From the NCBI RefSeq assembly GCF_013087525.1, contig NZ_JABFCS010000001.1:1488001-1552000 (forward strand): a stretch of DNA of 64,000 nt, written 5' to 3'. This DNA is from Ramlibacter montanisoli. Its GTDB lineage: Bacteria; Pseudomonadota; Gammaproteobacteria; Burkholderiales; Burkholderiaceae_C. Within the stretch, counting starts at the first letter, position 1, and the number at the start of each line of letters is the position of its first letter. The position numbers and the translations under genes are program-made. The notes below the pieces were generated by a model, which worked only from the letters and a program-made list of their open reading frames with translations, had not been told where the DNA came from and did no database searches. Shown here piece by piece: positions 18,930 to 29,594 of this stretch.

Positions 18930-19904
18930 CTACTGCACGACCAGCTTCTTCTCGCTGATCAGCTTGCGCCACTTCGCCGTTTCGGCGGCGACGGTGGACG
19001 CCATCTGCTGCGGCGTGCCGCCGGTGGGCACCGCGCCCAGCTGCGCCATCCGCTTCTGCAGCTCAGGGTCCTTCAGTGCCGCGTTGTAGGCGGCGTTGAC
19101 CTTGTTCACCACGTCCTGCGGCGTGCCGCGCGGGGCGTACAGGCCGAACCAGTTGCTCACGTCGAAGCCCTTCAAGCCCTGCTCGTGCAGCGTCGGCACC
19201 TCGGGCAGGAAAGGCAGGCGCTTGAGGCTGGTCACGCCCAGGATGCGCAGGCGCCCTTCCTTGATGTGCGGCATGGCGGTGACCACGTTGTCCATCAGCA
19301 TGTGCACCTGCCCCGACACCATGTCGTTGAACACCAGCCCGGTGCCGCGGTAGGGGATGTGCGTCATGAAGACCCCGGCCTGCGCCTTGAACAGCTCGCC
19401 GGTCAGGTGGCTGTTGGTCCCGTTGCCGCTGGAGCCGAAGTTGAGCTGCCCCGGCTTGGCCTTCGCGACCCGGATGAACTCCTGCAGGTTCTCGGCCGGC
19501 ACGGTCTTGGACACCATCATCACCGTCGTGGTGCTCGCCACGTCGATGATGGGCACGAAGTCGCGCTCCACGTTGTACGGCGTCTTCGGGTTGACGATCG
19601 GGCCGATGGAGTGCGTGCTGCCGGTGGCGATCAGCAGCGTGTAGCCGTCCGGGTCGGCCTTCGCCACGAATTCGGAGCCGATGGTGCCGCCCGCCCCCGG
19701 CTTGTTGTCGATGACGATGGCCTGGCCCAGCTTCTCCTGCGCGTACAGGCTCATCGCGCGCGCCAGCACGTCGGTAGCGCCGCCCGCCGGGAAGGGGACG
19801 ACCAGTTTCACGGGGCGGGCGGGATAGGCCTGGGAGGCCGCGCTGCCGGCGGCGGCAGCCAGGCTCAGCGCGAACAGCAGGCGGGAAAAAGTGCGTTTCT
19901 TCAT
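18930..19904 (-). CDS. Bug family periplasmic solute-binding protein
   Basis: 324 residues from the ATG at 19904, with a signal peptide ending near AASQA. Family features are YPARPVKLVVPFPAGGATD, DNKPGAGGTIG and the VPTLHEQGLKGFDVSNWFG stretch. It is convergent with ggt, whose stop lies two bases away, and divergent from rlhA. No transporter genes are nearby. Upstream in-frame sequence is open for a long way, but that is the shadow of rlhA. The ligand is unknown. Confidence 0.93.
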   Translation of the reverse strand: MKKRTFSRLLFALSLAAAAGSAASQAYPARPVKLVVPFPAGGATDVLARAMSLYAQEKLGQAIVIDNKPGAGGTIGSEFVAKADPDGYTLLIATGSTHSIGPIVNPKTPYNVERDFVPIIDVASTTTVMMVSKTVPAENLQEFIRVAKAKPGQLNFGSSGNGTNSHLTGELFKAQAGVFMTHIPYRGTGLVFNDMVSGQVHMLMDNVVTAMPHIKEGRLRILGVTSLKRLPFLPEVPTLHEQGLKGFDVSNWFGLYAPRGTPQDVVNKVNAAYNAALKDPELQKRMAQLGAVPTGGTPQQMASTVAAETAKWRKLISEKKLVVQ

Positions 19905-19976
19905 GGGCGCGGTGGAGTGGGCTTTCAGGATCATAGGTGCAGCAAGGGGCGTGCCCTCGTAAAATCCCGGGCTTCC

Positions 19977-22009
19977 ATGTCCCTCCTGAACCACCAGCTG
20001 GAGCTGCTCGCTCCCGCCCGTGATGCCGAGATCGGCATCGAGGCGATCAACCATGGCGCGGACGCCGTCTACATCGGCGGCCCCGATTTCGGCGCGCGCG
20101 TGTCGGCGAGCAATTCCGTGCAGGACATCGAGCGGCTCGCCAGGCACGCGCACCGCTTCGGCAGCCGGATCTTCGTGACCCACAACACCATCCTGCGCGA
20201 CGACGAACTGGAAGCGGCACGCAGGATGGCCTGGGACGTGTACCACGCCGGCGCCGACGTGCTGATCATCCAGGACATGGGCCTGCTGGAGCTGGACCTG
20301 CCCCCGATCCAGCTGCATGCCAGCACGCAGACCGACATCCGCACGGTGGAGAAGGCCAGGTTCCTGCAGGACGTGGGCTTCTCGCAGATGGTGCTGGCGC
20401 GCGAGCTGACGCTGGAGCAGATCCGCGAGATCCACGCCGCGCTGGACCCCGAACGCTGCAAGGTGGAGTTCTTCATCCACGGCGCGCTGTGCGTGGCCTA
20501 CAGCGGCCAGTGCTACATCAGCCATGCCCACACCGGGCGCAGCGCCAACCGCGGCGACTGCTCGCAGGCCTGCCGCCTGCCCTACCACGTGGTGGACGCC
20601 CAGGGCCGCTTCGTGGCGCACGACAAGCACGTGCTGTCCATGAAGGACAACAACCAGAGCGCCAACCTGGCCGCCCTGGTGGACGCGGGCGTGCGCAGCT
20701 TCAAGATCGAGGGCCGCTACAAGGACATGGGCTACGTGAAGAACATCACCGCCCACTACCGCAAGCTGTTCGACGAACTGATCGAGGCGCGCGAAGGCTC
20801 GGACTTCCCGTTGGCACGGGCGTCCAGCGGCCGCACCACCTTCAGCTTCACGCCGGACCCCGACCAGAACTTCAACCGTGAGTTCACCGACTACTTCGTC
20901 AACGGCCGCAAGGACGACATCGGCGCCTTCGATTCGCCGAAGAACCCCGGCCGCGAGATCGGCTGGGTGACCAAGGTCGGCGCCGACTGGATCGAGCTGG
21001 AACTGGACGACGCGCACGCCCTGCTGCACAACGGCGACGGCCTGTGCTACTTCGACCTGCAGAAGGAACTGGTGGGCGTGGCCGTGAACCGGGCCGAGCC
21101 TCTTTCTCCCTCCCCCCTCCGGGGAGGGTCGGGGTGGGGCGCTGGCGCGTCTCGCCCAAGGACCCCATCGCCGCCCTGCGCGACCTGCGCAAGGGCACGC
21201 GCATCAACCGCAACCGCGACATGGACTGGGTGCGCACGCTGGAGAAGAAGTCCAGCGATCGCCGCATCGGCGTCTGGGCCAGCCTCGGCGAGACGGCCGA
21301 CGGCTTCGTGCTGCAGCTCACCGACGAGGACGGCTTCGTCGGCGAAGCCTCCGCGGCCTTCGACAAGCAGCCGGCCCGGGGCGACGCCGCCCAGGCGCTG
21401 GCCGCGTTGCGCGAGCACCTCGGCCGCTTCGGCACCACGCTGTTCGCGCCGCTGGACCTGCAGGTGCAGCTCTCGCAGCCCTGGTTCGTGCCGCCCTCGC
21501 TGGTCAACAGCCTGCGCCGCGACGCCGTGGCCGCCCTCGAAGCGGCGCGCGCCGACGGCTACCGGCGCCCGCAGCGGGGCCGGCCGGTAGAGCCGCCGGT
21601 GCCCTACCCCGAGGACACCCTCAGCTACCTGGCCAACGTGTTCAACCAGAAGGCGCATGACTTCTATGCGAAGCACGGCGTGAAGGTGGTCGGCGCGGCC
21701 TACGAGAGCCACGAGGAGCTGGGCGAGGTCAGCCTGATGATCACCAAGCACTGCGTGCGCTGGTCCATGAGCCTGTGCCCCAAGCAGGCCAAGGGCGTGG
21801 TGGGCGTCAAGGGCACGGTCAAGGCCGAGCCCCTGCAGTTGATCAACGGCAGCGAGAAACTCACCTTGCGCTTCGACTGCAAGCCCTGCGAGATGCACGT
21901 GGTCGGCCGGATGAAGAAGTCCGTGCTGAACGAGCAGGCGCGCCAGGCACAGGCCGTGCCGCTGAAGTTCTACCGCACCCGCCCCGGCAAGCAGTCCGCG
22001 CAGGCTTGA
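19977..22009 (+). CDS. rlhA: 23S rRNA 5-hydroxycytidine C2501 synthase RlhA (U32 peptidase-like), with an inserted repeat
   Basis: Corrected length about 677 residues. RlhA (formerly YdcP), a U32-family protein, makes 5-hydroxycytidine at C2501 of 23S rRNA. The match to E. coli is close along the whole length: LELLAPARDAEIGIEAINHG, AVYIGGPDFGAR, FIHGALCVAYSGQCYISHA, GRSANRGDCSQACRLPYHV, IEGRYKDMGYVKNITAHYR, and a C-terminal KHCVRWSMSLCPKQAKG and CKPCEMHVVGR with cysteines for an iron-sulfur cluster. A 40-base GC repeat (21102-21142) interrupts a loop between VNRAE and RWRVSPKDP and is read in frame; a base seems to be missing there, most likely a G in the GGGG run near 21137. The start is the ATG at 19977. 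Confidence 0.92.
21102..21142 (-). repeat. Intragenic GC-rich palindromic element inside rlhA
   Basis: Core CTCCGGGGAGG flanked by C-rich and G-rich runs. It is the reverse orientation of the elements at 25502-25543 and 49877-49914. In E. coli RlhA the same position is a short loop (VEKTGENQ), so the element is an insertion in the family alignment. Confidence 0.8.
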
Positions 22010-22054
22010 CGCTTCTCAAGCCCGGGCCCGGCGGCACGGGGATACTTCGGGCCC

Positions 22055-24708
22055 ATGGAGAGCCCGGCTAGCCCACCGAACCACGACTGGCACCTGCGCG
22101 AGGCCGACGAGGTCGCGCGCGCGCACGGCGTGGACACCCACCTCGGCCTCGACCTCGAGGAGGTGCAGGCGCGCGCCGGTCGCCACGGACCCAACGAGCT
22201 GCCCGCAGCCCCGCCGCGCAGCCTGGGCGGGCTGGTGGCGGAGCAGTTCAAGGACCTGATGATCGTCGTGCTGATCGGCGCCGCGCTGCTCTCGGGCGTG
22301 CTGGGCGACTGGGTCGACACGATCGTGATCGTCATCATCATCGTGCTCAACGCCACCATCGGCGTGGTGCAGGCCTGGCGGGCGGACCGCGCGCTGGCCG
22401 CGCTGCGCAAGCTGGCGGCGGCGCAGGCCGTGGTGGTGCGCGCCGGCAGCACGCACAAGGTCGCGGCGCACGAGCTGGTGCCCGGCGACGTCGTGCTGCT
22501 GGAAGCCGGCAACCAGGTGCCCGCCGACCTGCGCCTGATCGAGGCCGCGCAACTGCGGGTGGACGAATCGGCGCTGACCGGCGAATCGGTGACCGTCGCC
22601 AAGCAGACCGCGGTCCCGTGCGGCGAGCTGCACGCGCTCGGCGACCGCCTGAACATGGCCTTCAAGGGCACCACGGCCACGCAGGGCGCGGGCGCGGGCT
22701 GGTCGTGGCGATCGGTCCGTCCACCGAACTGGGCAAGATGGCGGGCCTGCTGGCCGAAGGCGGCTGGGAGCCGACGCCCCTGCAGCGCCGCCTGGGCGTG
22801 TTCGGCAAGCGGCTGGCCGTCGCGGTGCTGGTGGTCTGCGCGATTGTGTTCGTGGTGGGACTGATGCGCGGCGAGCCGCCGCTGCTGATGCTGCTCACCG
22901 CCGTCAGCCTGGCGGTCGCGGGCATCCCGGAAGCGCTGCCGGCCGTCATCACGGTGCTGCTGGCGCTGGGCGCGCGGCGGATGGTGGAGTTCAACGCGCT
23001 GGTGCGCCGGCTCGCTTCGGTGGAGACGCTGGGATCGGTGACCTGGGTCTGCTCGGACAAGACCGGCACGCTGACGCAGAACCGCATGCGCGCGGAGGTC
23101 GCCGTGCACGCGCAGGGCCTCACCTGGCACGCCGGCGAGGCCGCACCGGCGGCTTCCGAGCTGCTGCGTGCCGCGGCGCTGTGCAACGACGCGCAGCCCG
23201 CCCCCGGGGGCGGCTGGCAGGGCGATCCGACCGAAACCTCGCTGGCCGAGCTGGCAGCGGCGGCCGGCCTGCAGCACGAGGCGCTCGATGCGGAACTGCC
23301 CCGCGTGGGCGAACAGCCCTTCGACTCCGTCCTCAAGCGCATGACCACCTACCACCAGGCCGCGGACGGCGTGGTGGCGTACACCAAGGGCGCCCCCGAG
23401 GCGGTGGTCCCGCTGTGCGAGGCGGCGTGGCACGCCGAAGGTCCGCGGCCGCTCGATGCGGGGGAATGGACACGGCAGGCCGAGGCGCTCGCCGCCCAGG
23501 GGCTGCGCGTGCTCGCCCTGGCGCGGCGCGACTTCGCCCGCGTCCCGGACGACGACACGCCTGCGTCGGAGGTGGAAGGCCGCTTGCAGCTGCTCGGGCT
23601 CGTCGGCCTGATCGATCCGCCCCGCGCGGAAGCCGCCGCCTCCGTGCGCGAATGCCTGCAGGCGGGCATCGCGGTGGCCATGATCACGGGCGACCACCCG
23701 GCGACTGCGCGGGCGATCGCGCTGCGCCTGGGGATCGTGTCCGATGCCCATGCCACGGTGCTCACCGGCGCGCAGCTGGCGAAACTGGACGACGCGACGC
23801 TCGCCGCGCGCGCCCGCCAGGTGCGCGTGTACGCACGCGTCGACCCGGCGCAGAAGATCCGCATCGTGCAGGCCCTGCAGTCCCAGGGCGAACTGGTCGC
23901 GATGACGGGCGACGGCGTCAACGACGCGCCTGCCCTGCAGCGCGCCGACATCGGCGTGGCCATGGGCCGTGGCGGCACCGACGTGGCACGCGAGGCTTCC
24001 AGCCTGGTCCTGCTGGACGACAATTTCGCCACCATCGCCGCCGCCGTGCGCGAGGGCCGGCGCATCTACGACAACATCCGCAAGTTCGTGCGCTATGCGA
24101 TGACGGGCAATTCCGCCGAGATCGGCGTGATCTTCCTGGCGCCCCTGGTGGGCTTGCCGCTGCCGCTGCTGCCGATCCACATCCTCTGGGTCAACCTGGT
24201 CACCGACGGCCTGCCCGGCCTGGCGCTGGCCGCGGAACCGGCGGAGGAAGGCGTGATGCAGCGCCCGCCCCGCCCGCCTACGGAGAGCCTGTTCGCGCGC
24301 GGCCTGTGGCAGCACGTGCTGCTGGTGGGGCTGCTGCTGACGGGCCTGTGCCTGGGCGTGCAGGCCTGGGCGCTGCGCAGCGGCAACATGCACTGGCAGA
24401 CCATGGTCTTCACCGTGCTCACCCTCGGGCAGATGGCGCACGTGCTGGCGATCCGCTCGGAAGCGACGCCCCTGTGGCGCCTGGGCCTGCGCAGCAACCT
24501 GCCGCTGCTGCTGGCGGTGCTGCTCACCTTCCTGTTGCAGCTGGCGACGATCTACCTGCCCGTGCTCAATCCGGTGTTCCGCACCGAGCCGCTGTCGCTG
24601 GGCGAACTGGCGATCTGCCTGGCCGCCGCCTCGCTGGTGTGGGTGGCGGTGGAATTGGAGAAGGCCTGGCGGCGACGGCACGCGCCGGCGCGGCTGCAGC
24701 CGGCCTGA
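22055..24708 (+). CDS. Cation-transporting P-type ATPase (P2/calcium-type); one missing C at about 22699
   Basis: Corrected length about 884 residues. P-type ATPases pump cations using a phospho-aspartate intermediate. Domains in order: an N-terminal cation_ATPase_N region (ADEVARAHGVDTHLGLDLEE), actuator domain (DESALTGESVTV), membrane motif PEALPAVITVLLALGARRM, phosphorylation site SDKTGTLTQNRM, nucleotide-binding KGAPEAVVPLC, hinge MTGDGVNDAPALQRADIGVAMG, and a C-terminal set of hydrophobic helices. The layout matches P2A/P2B calcium pumps and their PacL/YloB-like bacterial relatives, not heavy-metal pumps, because there is no CPC or HMA domain. The missing C restores GAGLVVAIGPSTELGKM. 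The specific cation is uncertain. Confidence 0.9.
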
Positions 24709-24721
24709 GCCGGCCGCGCCC

Positions 24722-27700
24722 TCAGCCGACCCACTTGCGGGCGTTGTGCCAGATCTGCATCCAGGGGCTGGATGCGCCGCGATCGCCCGAAGTCCACGAC
24801 ATCTGGACGTTGCGGAACACGCGCTCCGGGTGCGGCATCAGCGCGGTGAAGCGGCCGTCCGCCGTGGTCACGCCGGTCAGGCCGCCGGCCCCGCCGTTCG
24901 GGTTGAAGGGATAGCGCTCGGTCGGCTGGCCGTGGTTGTCGACGAAGCGCAGCGCGCCGATCGCCTGGCCCGGGTCGCCGCGCTGCGCGAAGTTGGGGAA
25001 GCCCTCGCCGTGCGCCACCGCGATCGGCAGGCGCGCGCCGGCCATGCCCCGCAGGAACAGGCTGGGGGACTCGAGCACCTCCACCATGGACAGCCGCGCC
25101 TCGAAGCGCTCGCTGCGGTTGGTGGTGAAGCGCGGCCAGGCCTGCGCGCCGGGGATGATGTCCGCCAGCTCCGCGAACATCTGGCAGCCGTTGCACACGC
25201 CCAGGCCGAAGGTGTCCTGGCGGGCGAAGAAGTCCTGGAACTGGCGCGACAGCACCGGGTTGAAGGTGATGCTGCGGGCCCAGCCGATGCCGGCGCCCAG
25301 CGTGTCGCCGTAGCTGAAGCCGCCGCAGGCGACCACGCCGATGAAACCGGACAGCGCATGGCGGCCGGTCTGCAGGTCGGTCATGTGCACGTCCACCGCG
25401 TCGAAGCCCGCCTCGGTGAAGGCATAGGCCATCTCCACGTGGGAGTTGACGCCTTGCTCGCGGAGGATGGCGACCTTGGGGCGGGTCGTTGTGATGGCGG
25501 GAGCGCCCCCACCCCAGCCCTCCCCGGAGGGGGAGGGAGAAAGACGTGAAGGCCAGGATCCGCCGGATCCCCTGCCGCCGCATGCTCGCTGTCCGCGCAG
25601 GCCGGGTTGTCGCGCTGCTGGCAGATCTTCCAGCTCACGCTGTCCCAGACCTGGTGCAGGTCGGCCAGCTTCGCGCCGAACACCGCGCGGGTATCGCGCC
25701 AGACCTGCACTTCGCCCTTGCCGACCTCGATGGTGGAATCGGCCGGTCGTGTCTTGCCCACGAAATGCGCGTGCTTCGACAGGCCGTGCTTGCGCAGCAC
25801 CTGCATCACCTCGTTGCGCTCGGCGGTGCGCACCTGCAGCACGACGCCCAGTTCCTCGTTGAACAGCGCCTTGAGCGTCAGTTCCTCGCGCCGCGCGCTG
25901 ACCTGCGTCGCCCAGTTCTTGGCGTCGCCGTATTCGGCGCGGCTGTCGCTGATGCCGTCGCCTTCGGTGACCAGCATGTCGATGTTGAGCGCCACGCCGA
26001 CATGGCCGGCGAAGGCCATCTCGCAGGCGGCGGCGAACAGGCCGCCGTCGCTGCGGTCGTGGTACGCGAGGATGCGGCCCTGCGCGCGCAGCGCATTCAC
26101 CGCGGCGACCAGGTTCACCAGGTCCTGGGGGTCGTCGAGGTCCGGCACTTCGCCGCCGGGCTGTCCCAGCACCTGCGCGAGGATGCTGCCGCCCATGCGC
26201 TTGCGCCCCCGGCCGAGGTCGACGAGGACCAGCGTGGTGTCCTGGGTCGCCTCGAGCTGCGGCGTGAGCGTGCCGCGCACGTCCGCCACGCTGGCGAAGG
26301 CGCTCACGATCAGGCTGACCGGCGAGGTGACCTTCTTGGCCTGGCCGCCTTCGCTCCACTGGGTGCGCATCGACAGGCTGTCCTTGCCCACGGGAATGGA
26401 CACGCCCAATTGCGGGCACAGTTCCATGCCGACCGCGCGCACCGTGTCGTACAGCGCGGCGTCCTCGCCCGGCTCGCCGCAGGCGGCCATCCAGTTGGCC
26501 GACAGCTTCACGCGCGGCAGCTCGATGGGGGCGGCCAGCAGGTTGGTGATGGCCTCGGCCACGGCCATGCGGCCGGAGGCGGGACCATCGACCGCGGCCA
26601 GCGGCGTGCGCTCGCCCATGCTCATCGCCTCGCCGGCGAAGCCCTTGAAGTCCGCCAGCGTGACGGCGCAGTCGGCCACCGGCACCTGCCAGGGCCCGAC
26701 CATCTGGTCGCGGTGCGTGAGGCCGCCGACGGTGCGGTCGCCGATGGTGACGAGGAAGCGCTTGGAGGCGACCGTGGGATGCGCCAGCACCTTGATCGCC
26801 GCCTCCTGCAGGTCCACGCCCGTCACGTCCAGCGGCTGGAGCGCGCGCGCGACCCGCTTCACGTCGCGGTGCATCTTGGGCGGCTTGCCGAGGAGGACGT
26901 CCATGGGCATGTCGACGGGGGTGTCTGTTCCCTCGTCGGCCACCACCAGCTGGCGCTGTTCGGTCGCGACGCCGACCACCGAGAACGGGCAGCGCTCGCG
27001 CTCACAGAAACCCCGGAACAGCTCCAGGGACTCGGGCGCGATCGCCATCACGTAGCGTTCCTGGCTTTCGTTGCACCAGATTTCCTTGGCCGCCAGGCCG
27101 GATTCCTCCACCGGTACCTTGCGCAGGTCGAAGCGCGCGCCGCGCCCTGCGTCGTTGGTCAGCTCGGGGAAGGCGTTCGACAGGCCGCCGGCGCCCACGT
27201 CGTGGATCGCCAGCACCGGGTTCTTCTCACCCAGCGCCCAGCACTGGTTGATCACTTCCTGCGCGCGCCGCTCGATCTCGGGGTTGCCGCGCTGCACCGA
27301 GTCGAAGTCCAGTTCGGCGGTGTTGGTGCCGGTGGCCATCGACGAAGCGGCGCCGCCGCCCATGCCGATGCGCATGCCCGGCCCGCCCAGCTGCACCAGC
27401 AAGGTGCCGGCGGGGAACTGGATCTTGTGGGTGAGGCCGGCGTCGATCGAGCCCAGGCCGCCCGCGATCATGATCGGCTTGTGGTAGCCGCGGACCACGC
27501 CCGCCACTTCCTGCTCGTACTCGCGGAAGTAGCCCAGGAGGTTGGGCCGGCCGAATTCGTTGTTGAAGGCGGCGCCCCCAGCGGGCCCTCGGTCATGATC
27601 TGCAGCGGGCTGGCGATGTGCTCCGGCTTGCCGAACTTGCCGTCCCACAGCTTGGACACGGTGAATCCGGTCAGGCCCGCCTTGGGCTTCGCGCCCCGGC

Positions 27701-28688
27701 CGGTCGCGCCCTCGTCGCGGATCTCGCCGCCGGCGCCGGTGGAGGCGCCCGGGAAGGGGGAGATCGCGGTGGGATGGTTGTGCGTCTCCACCTTCATCAG
27801 CACGTGGTGGGTGGCGCTGCCCTTGCGGTACAGGCCGCCCTCCGCCGGCAGGAAGCGCTCCACCGCGTGGCCTTCCATCACCGACGCGTTGTCGGCGTAG
27901 GCGACGATCGTGTGCTCGGGATGCGCCTGGTGCGTGTTGCGGATCATGCCGAACATGCTCTTGTCCTGCGGCACGCCGTCGATGGAGAAGGAGGCGTTGA
28001 AGATCTTGTGCCGGCAGTGCTCGCTGTTCGCCTGCGCGAACATCATCAGCTCCACGTCGGTCGGATTGCGCCCGAGGCCGCCGAAGGCCTGCACCAGGTA
28101 GTCGATCTCGTCGTCGGCCAGCGCCAGGCCGAAGCGGCGGTTGGCCTCTTCCAGCGCGCCGCGGCCGCCGCCCAGCACGTCCACGTGCTCCATGGGCTGC
28201 GCCTGCAGCTCCGTGAACAGGCGCTCGGCTTCGGCCAGGCTGGGCACGACGCTCTCGGTCATGCGGTCGTGCAGCAGGGCGGCCACGGCCTGCAGCTGGG
28301 CGGGTTCGAGCCTGGACTTGCTCAGCCAGCCCGAGGCCATCTGCAGCCGGTATTCCACGGCCCGTTCGATGCGACGGATGGCGAGGCCGCAGTTGTGGGC
28401 GATGTCGGTGGCCTTGGAAGCCCAGGGAGAAACGGTGCCCAGGCGCGGCGTGACCACCAGCAGCGGCCCGTCGCCGGCACCAAGATAGGGCTCGCCATAG
28501 GTCAGCAACGCGGCCAGCCGCTCGCGCTCCTGCGGCGTGAAGGCATGGTCGCTGGCCACCAGGTGCACGTAGCGGGCGGCGATGCCCGCGATCTTGGGAT
28601 GCACCGCTTGCAGGCGCGGCAGGAGTTGCTGGATCCGGAAGTCGCTGAGGGCCTGTCCGCCCTCGAACTCGGTGATGTGCAGGGACAC
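24722..28688 (-). CDS. purL: Phosphoribosylformylglycinamidine synthase PurL (single-chain); two missing bases and an inserted repeat
   Basis: Corrected length about 1322 residues. It converts FGAR, glutamine and ATP to FGAM in purine synthesis. The order is an N-terminal PurS-like part ([16 protein letters not shown]), a linker, two AIRS-like halves ([48 protein letters not shown]), then the glutaminase domain with [26 protein letters not shown] (catalytic Cys), and [11 protein letters not shown]. The start is a GTG at 28688. One C is missing from a run at 27575-27579. A second base is missing within or beside the repeat at 25502-25543, which lies between the synthetase part (ending near VFLP) and the glutaminase part ([15 protein letters not shown]). 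Without these indels the gene is a normal large PurL. Confidence 0.95.
25502..25543 (+). repeat. Intragenic GC-rich palindromic element inside purL
   Basis: The element starts AGCGCCCCCACCCCAGCCCT, continues with the core CCCCGGAGGGGGAGGG, and ends GAGAAAG. It lies at the linker between the FGAM synthetase and glutaminase domains. Read on the gene strand it encodes a Pro/Gly/Ser-rich peptide. It matches the copies in rlhA and the ABC-F gene. Confidence 0.82.
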
Positions 28689-28794
28689 TGTCTGTAGCCT
28701 GTCTGGGGAGTGAACCCACAGGCCGCTGACTGGGGCCTGCGAGAACCCGGCATTCTACCTGCGAGGGATTTCTCCCTCTGGAATAATCGGGTCC
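28689..28794. promoter_or_regulatory. Divergent purL / map intergenic region
   Basis: These 106 bases separate the purL GTG from the map ATG and must hold both promoters. GGAATAATCGGG at 28780-28791 contains an AATAAT-like element close to the map start. The first 60 bases are CTGT/CAGG-rich with short repeats of ACAG. There is no obvious PurR-like palindrome. Confidence 0.3.
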
Positions 28795-29594
28795 ATGGGC
28801 ATCACCGTAAAGACGAATCAGGCATCCAGGGGATGCGCACCGCCGGCCGGCTGGCGGCGGAGGTCCTGGACCACCTCACGCCCTTCATGAAGCCGGGGAT
28901 CACCACCCGCGAGATCGACCGCCTCGCGGCCGAGCACATGAAGAAGCAGGGCAGCACCTCCGCCACGCTGGGTTACCAGCCGGCGGGCTACCCCTACCCG
29001 GCTTCGCTGTGCACCTCGGTGAACAACGTGGTGTGCCACGGCATCCCGAACGACAAGCCGCTGAAGAAGGGCGACATCGTCAACGTCGACGTCACCGTCA
29101 TCAAGGATGGCTGGTACGGCGACACCAGCCGCATGTTCATCGTCGGCGAGGCGTCGATTGCCGCCAAGCGCCTGGTGCAGATCACCTACGACGCGATGTG
29201 GCACGGCATCGTGCAGGTCAAGCCCGGCGTGCGGCTGGGCGACATCGGCTGGTCGATCCAGAAGTTCGCCGAGAGCAACGGCTTTTCCGTGGTGCGCGAG
29301 TTCTGCGGCCACGGCATCGGCCGCAACTTCCACGAGGAGCCGCAGGTCCTGCACTACGGCAAGCCCGGCACGCTGGAGGAACTGGTGCCCGGCATGACCT
29401 TCACCATCGAGCCCATGATCAACGCCGGCCGGCGCGACGTGAAGGAGTTCGGCAACGACGGCTGGACCATCGTCACCAAGGACCATTCGCTGTCGGCGCA
29501 ATGGGAACACACGGTGCTGGTCACGCAGAGCGGCTACGAGGTGCTGACCCTGTCCGAGGGCAGCCCGCCGCCGCCGGCCTTCGTGAAGGGATGA
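28795..29594 (+). CDS. map: Type I methionine aminopeptidase; one missing G near 28821
   Basis: Corrected length about 266 residues. It removes the initiator methionine from nascent proteins and is essential in most bacteria. The dimetal ligands are all visible: D and D in [20 protein letters not shown] in [14 protein letters not shown] in FTIEPMIN, and E in QWEHTVLV. The native start [18 protein letters not shown] is recovered by adding one G after CAG at 28821; without it the frame begins only at MRTAGRL. The ATG at 28795 is the natural start, since it and the family N-terminus agree. The stop overlaps the glnD start (ATGA). Confidence 0.95.
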
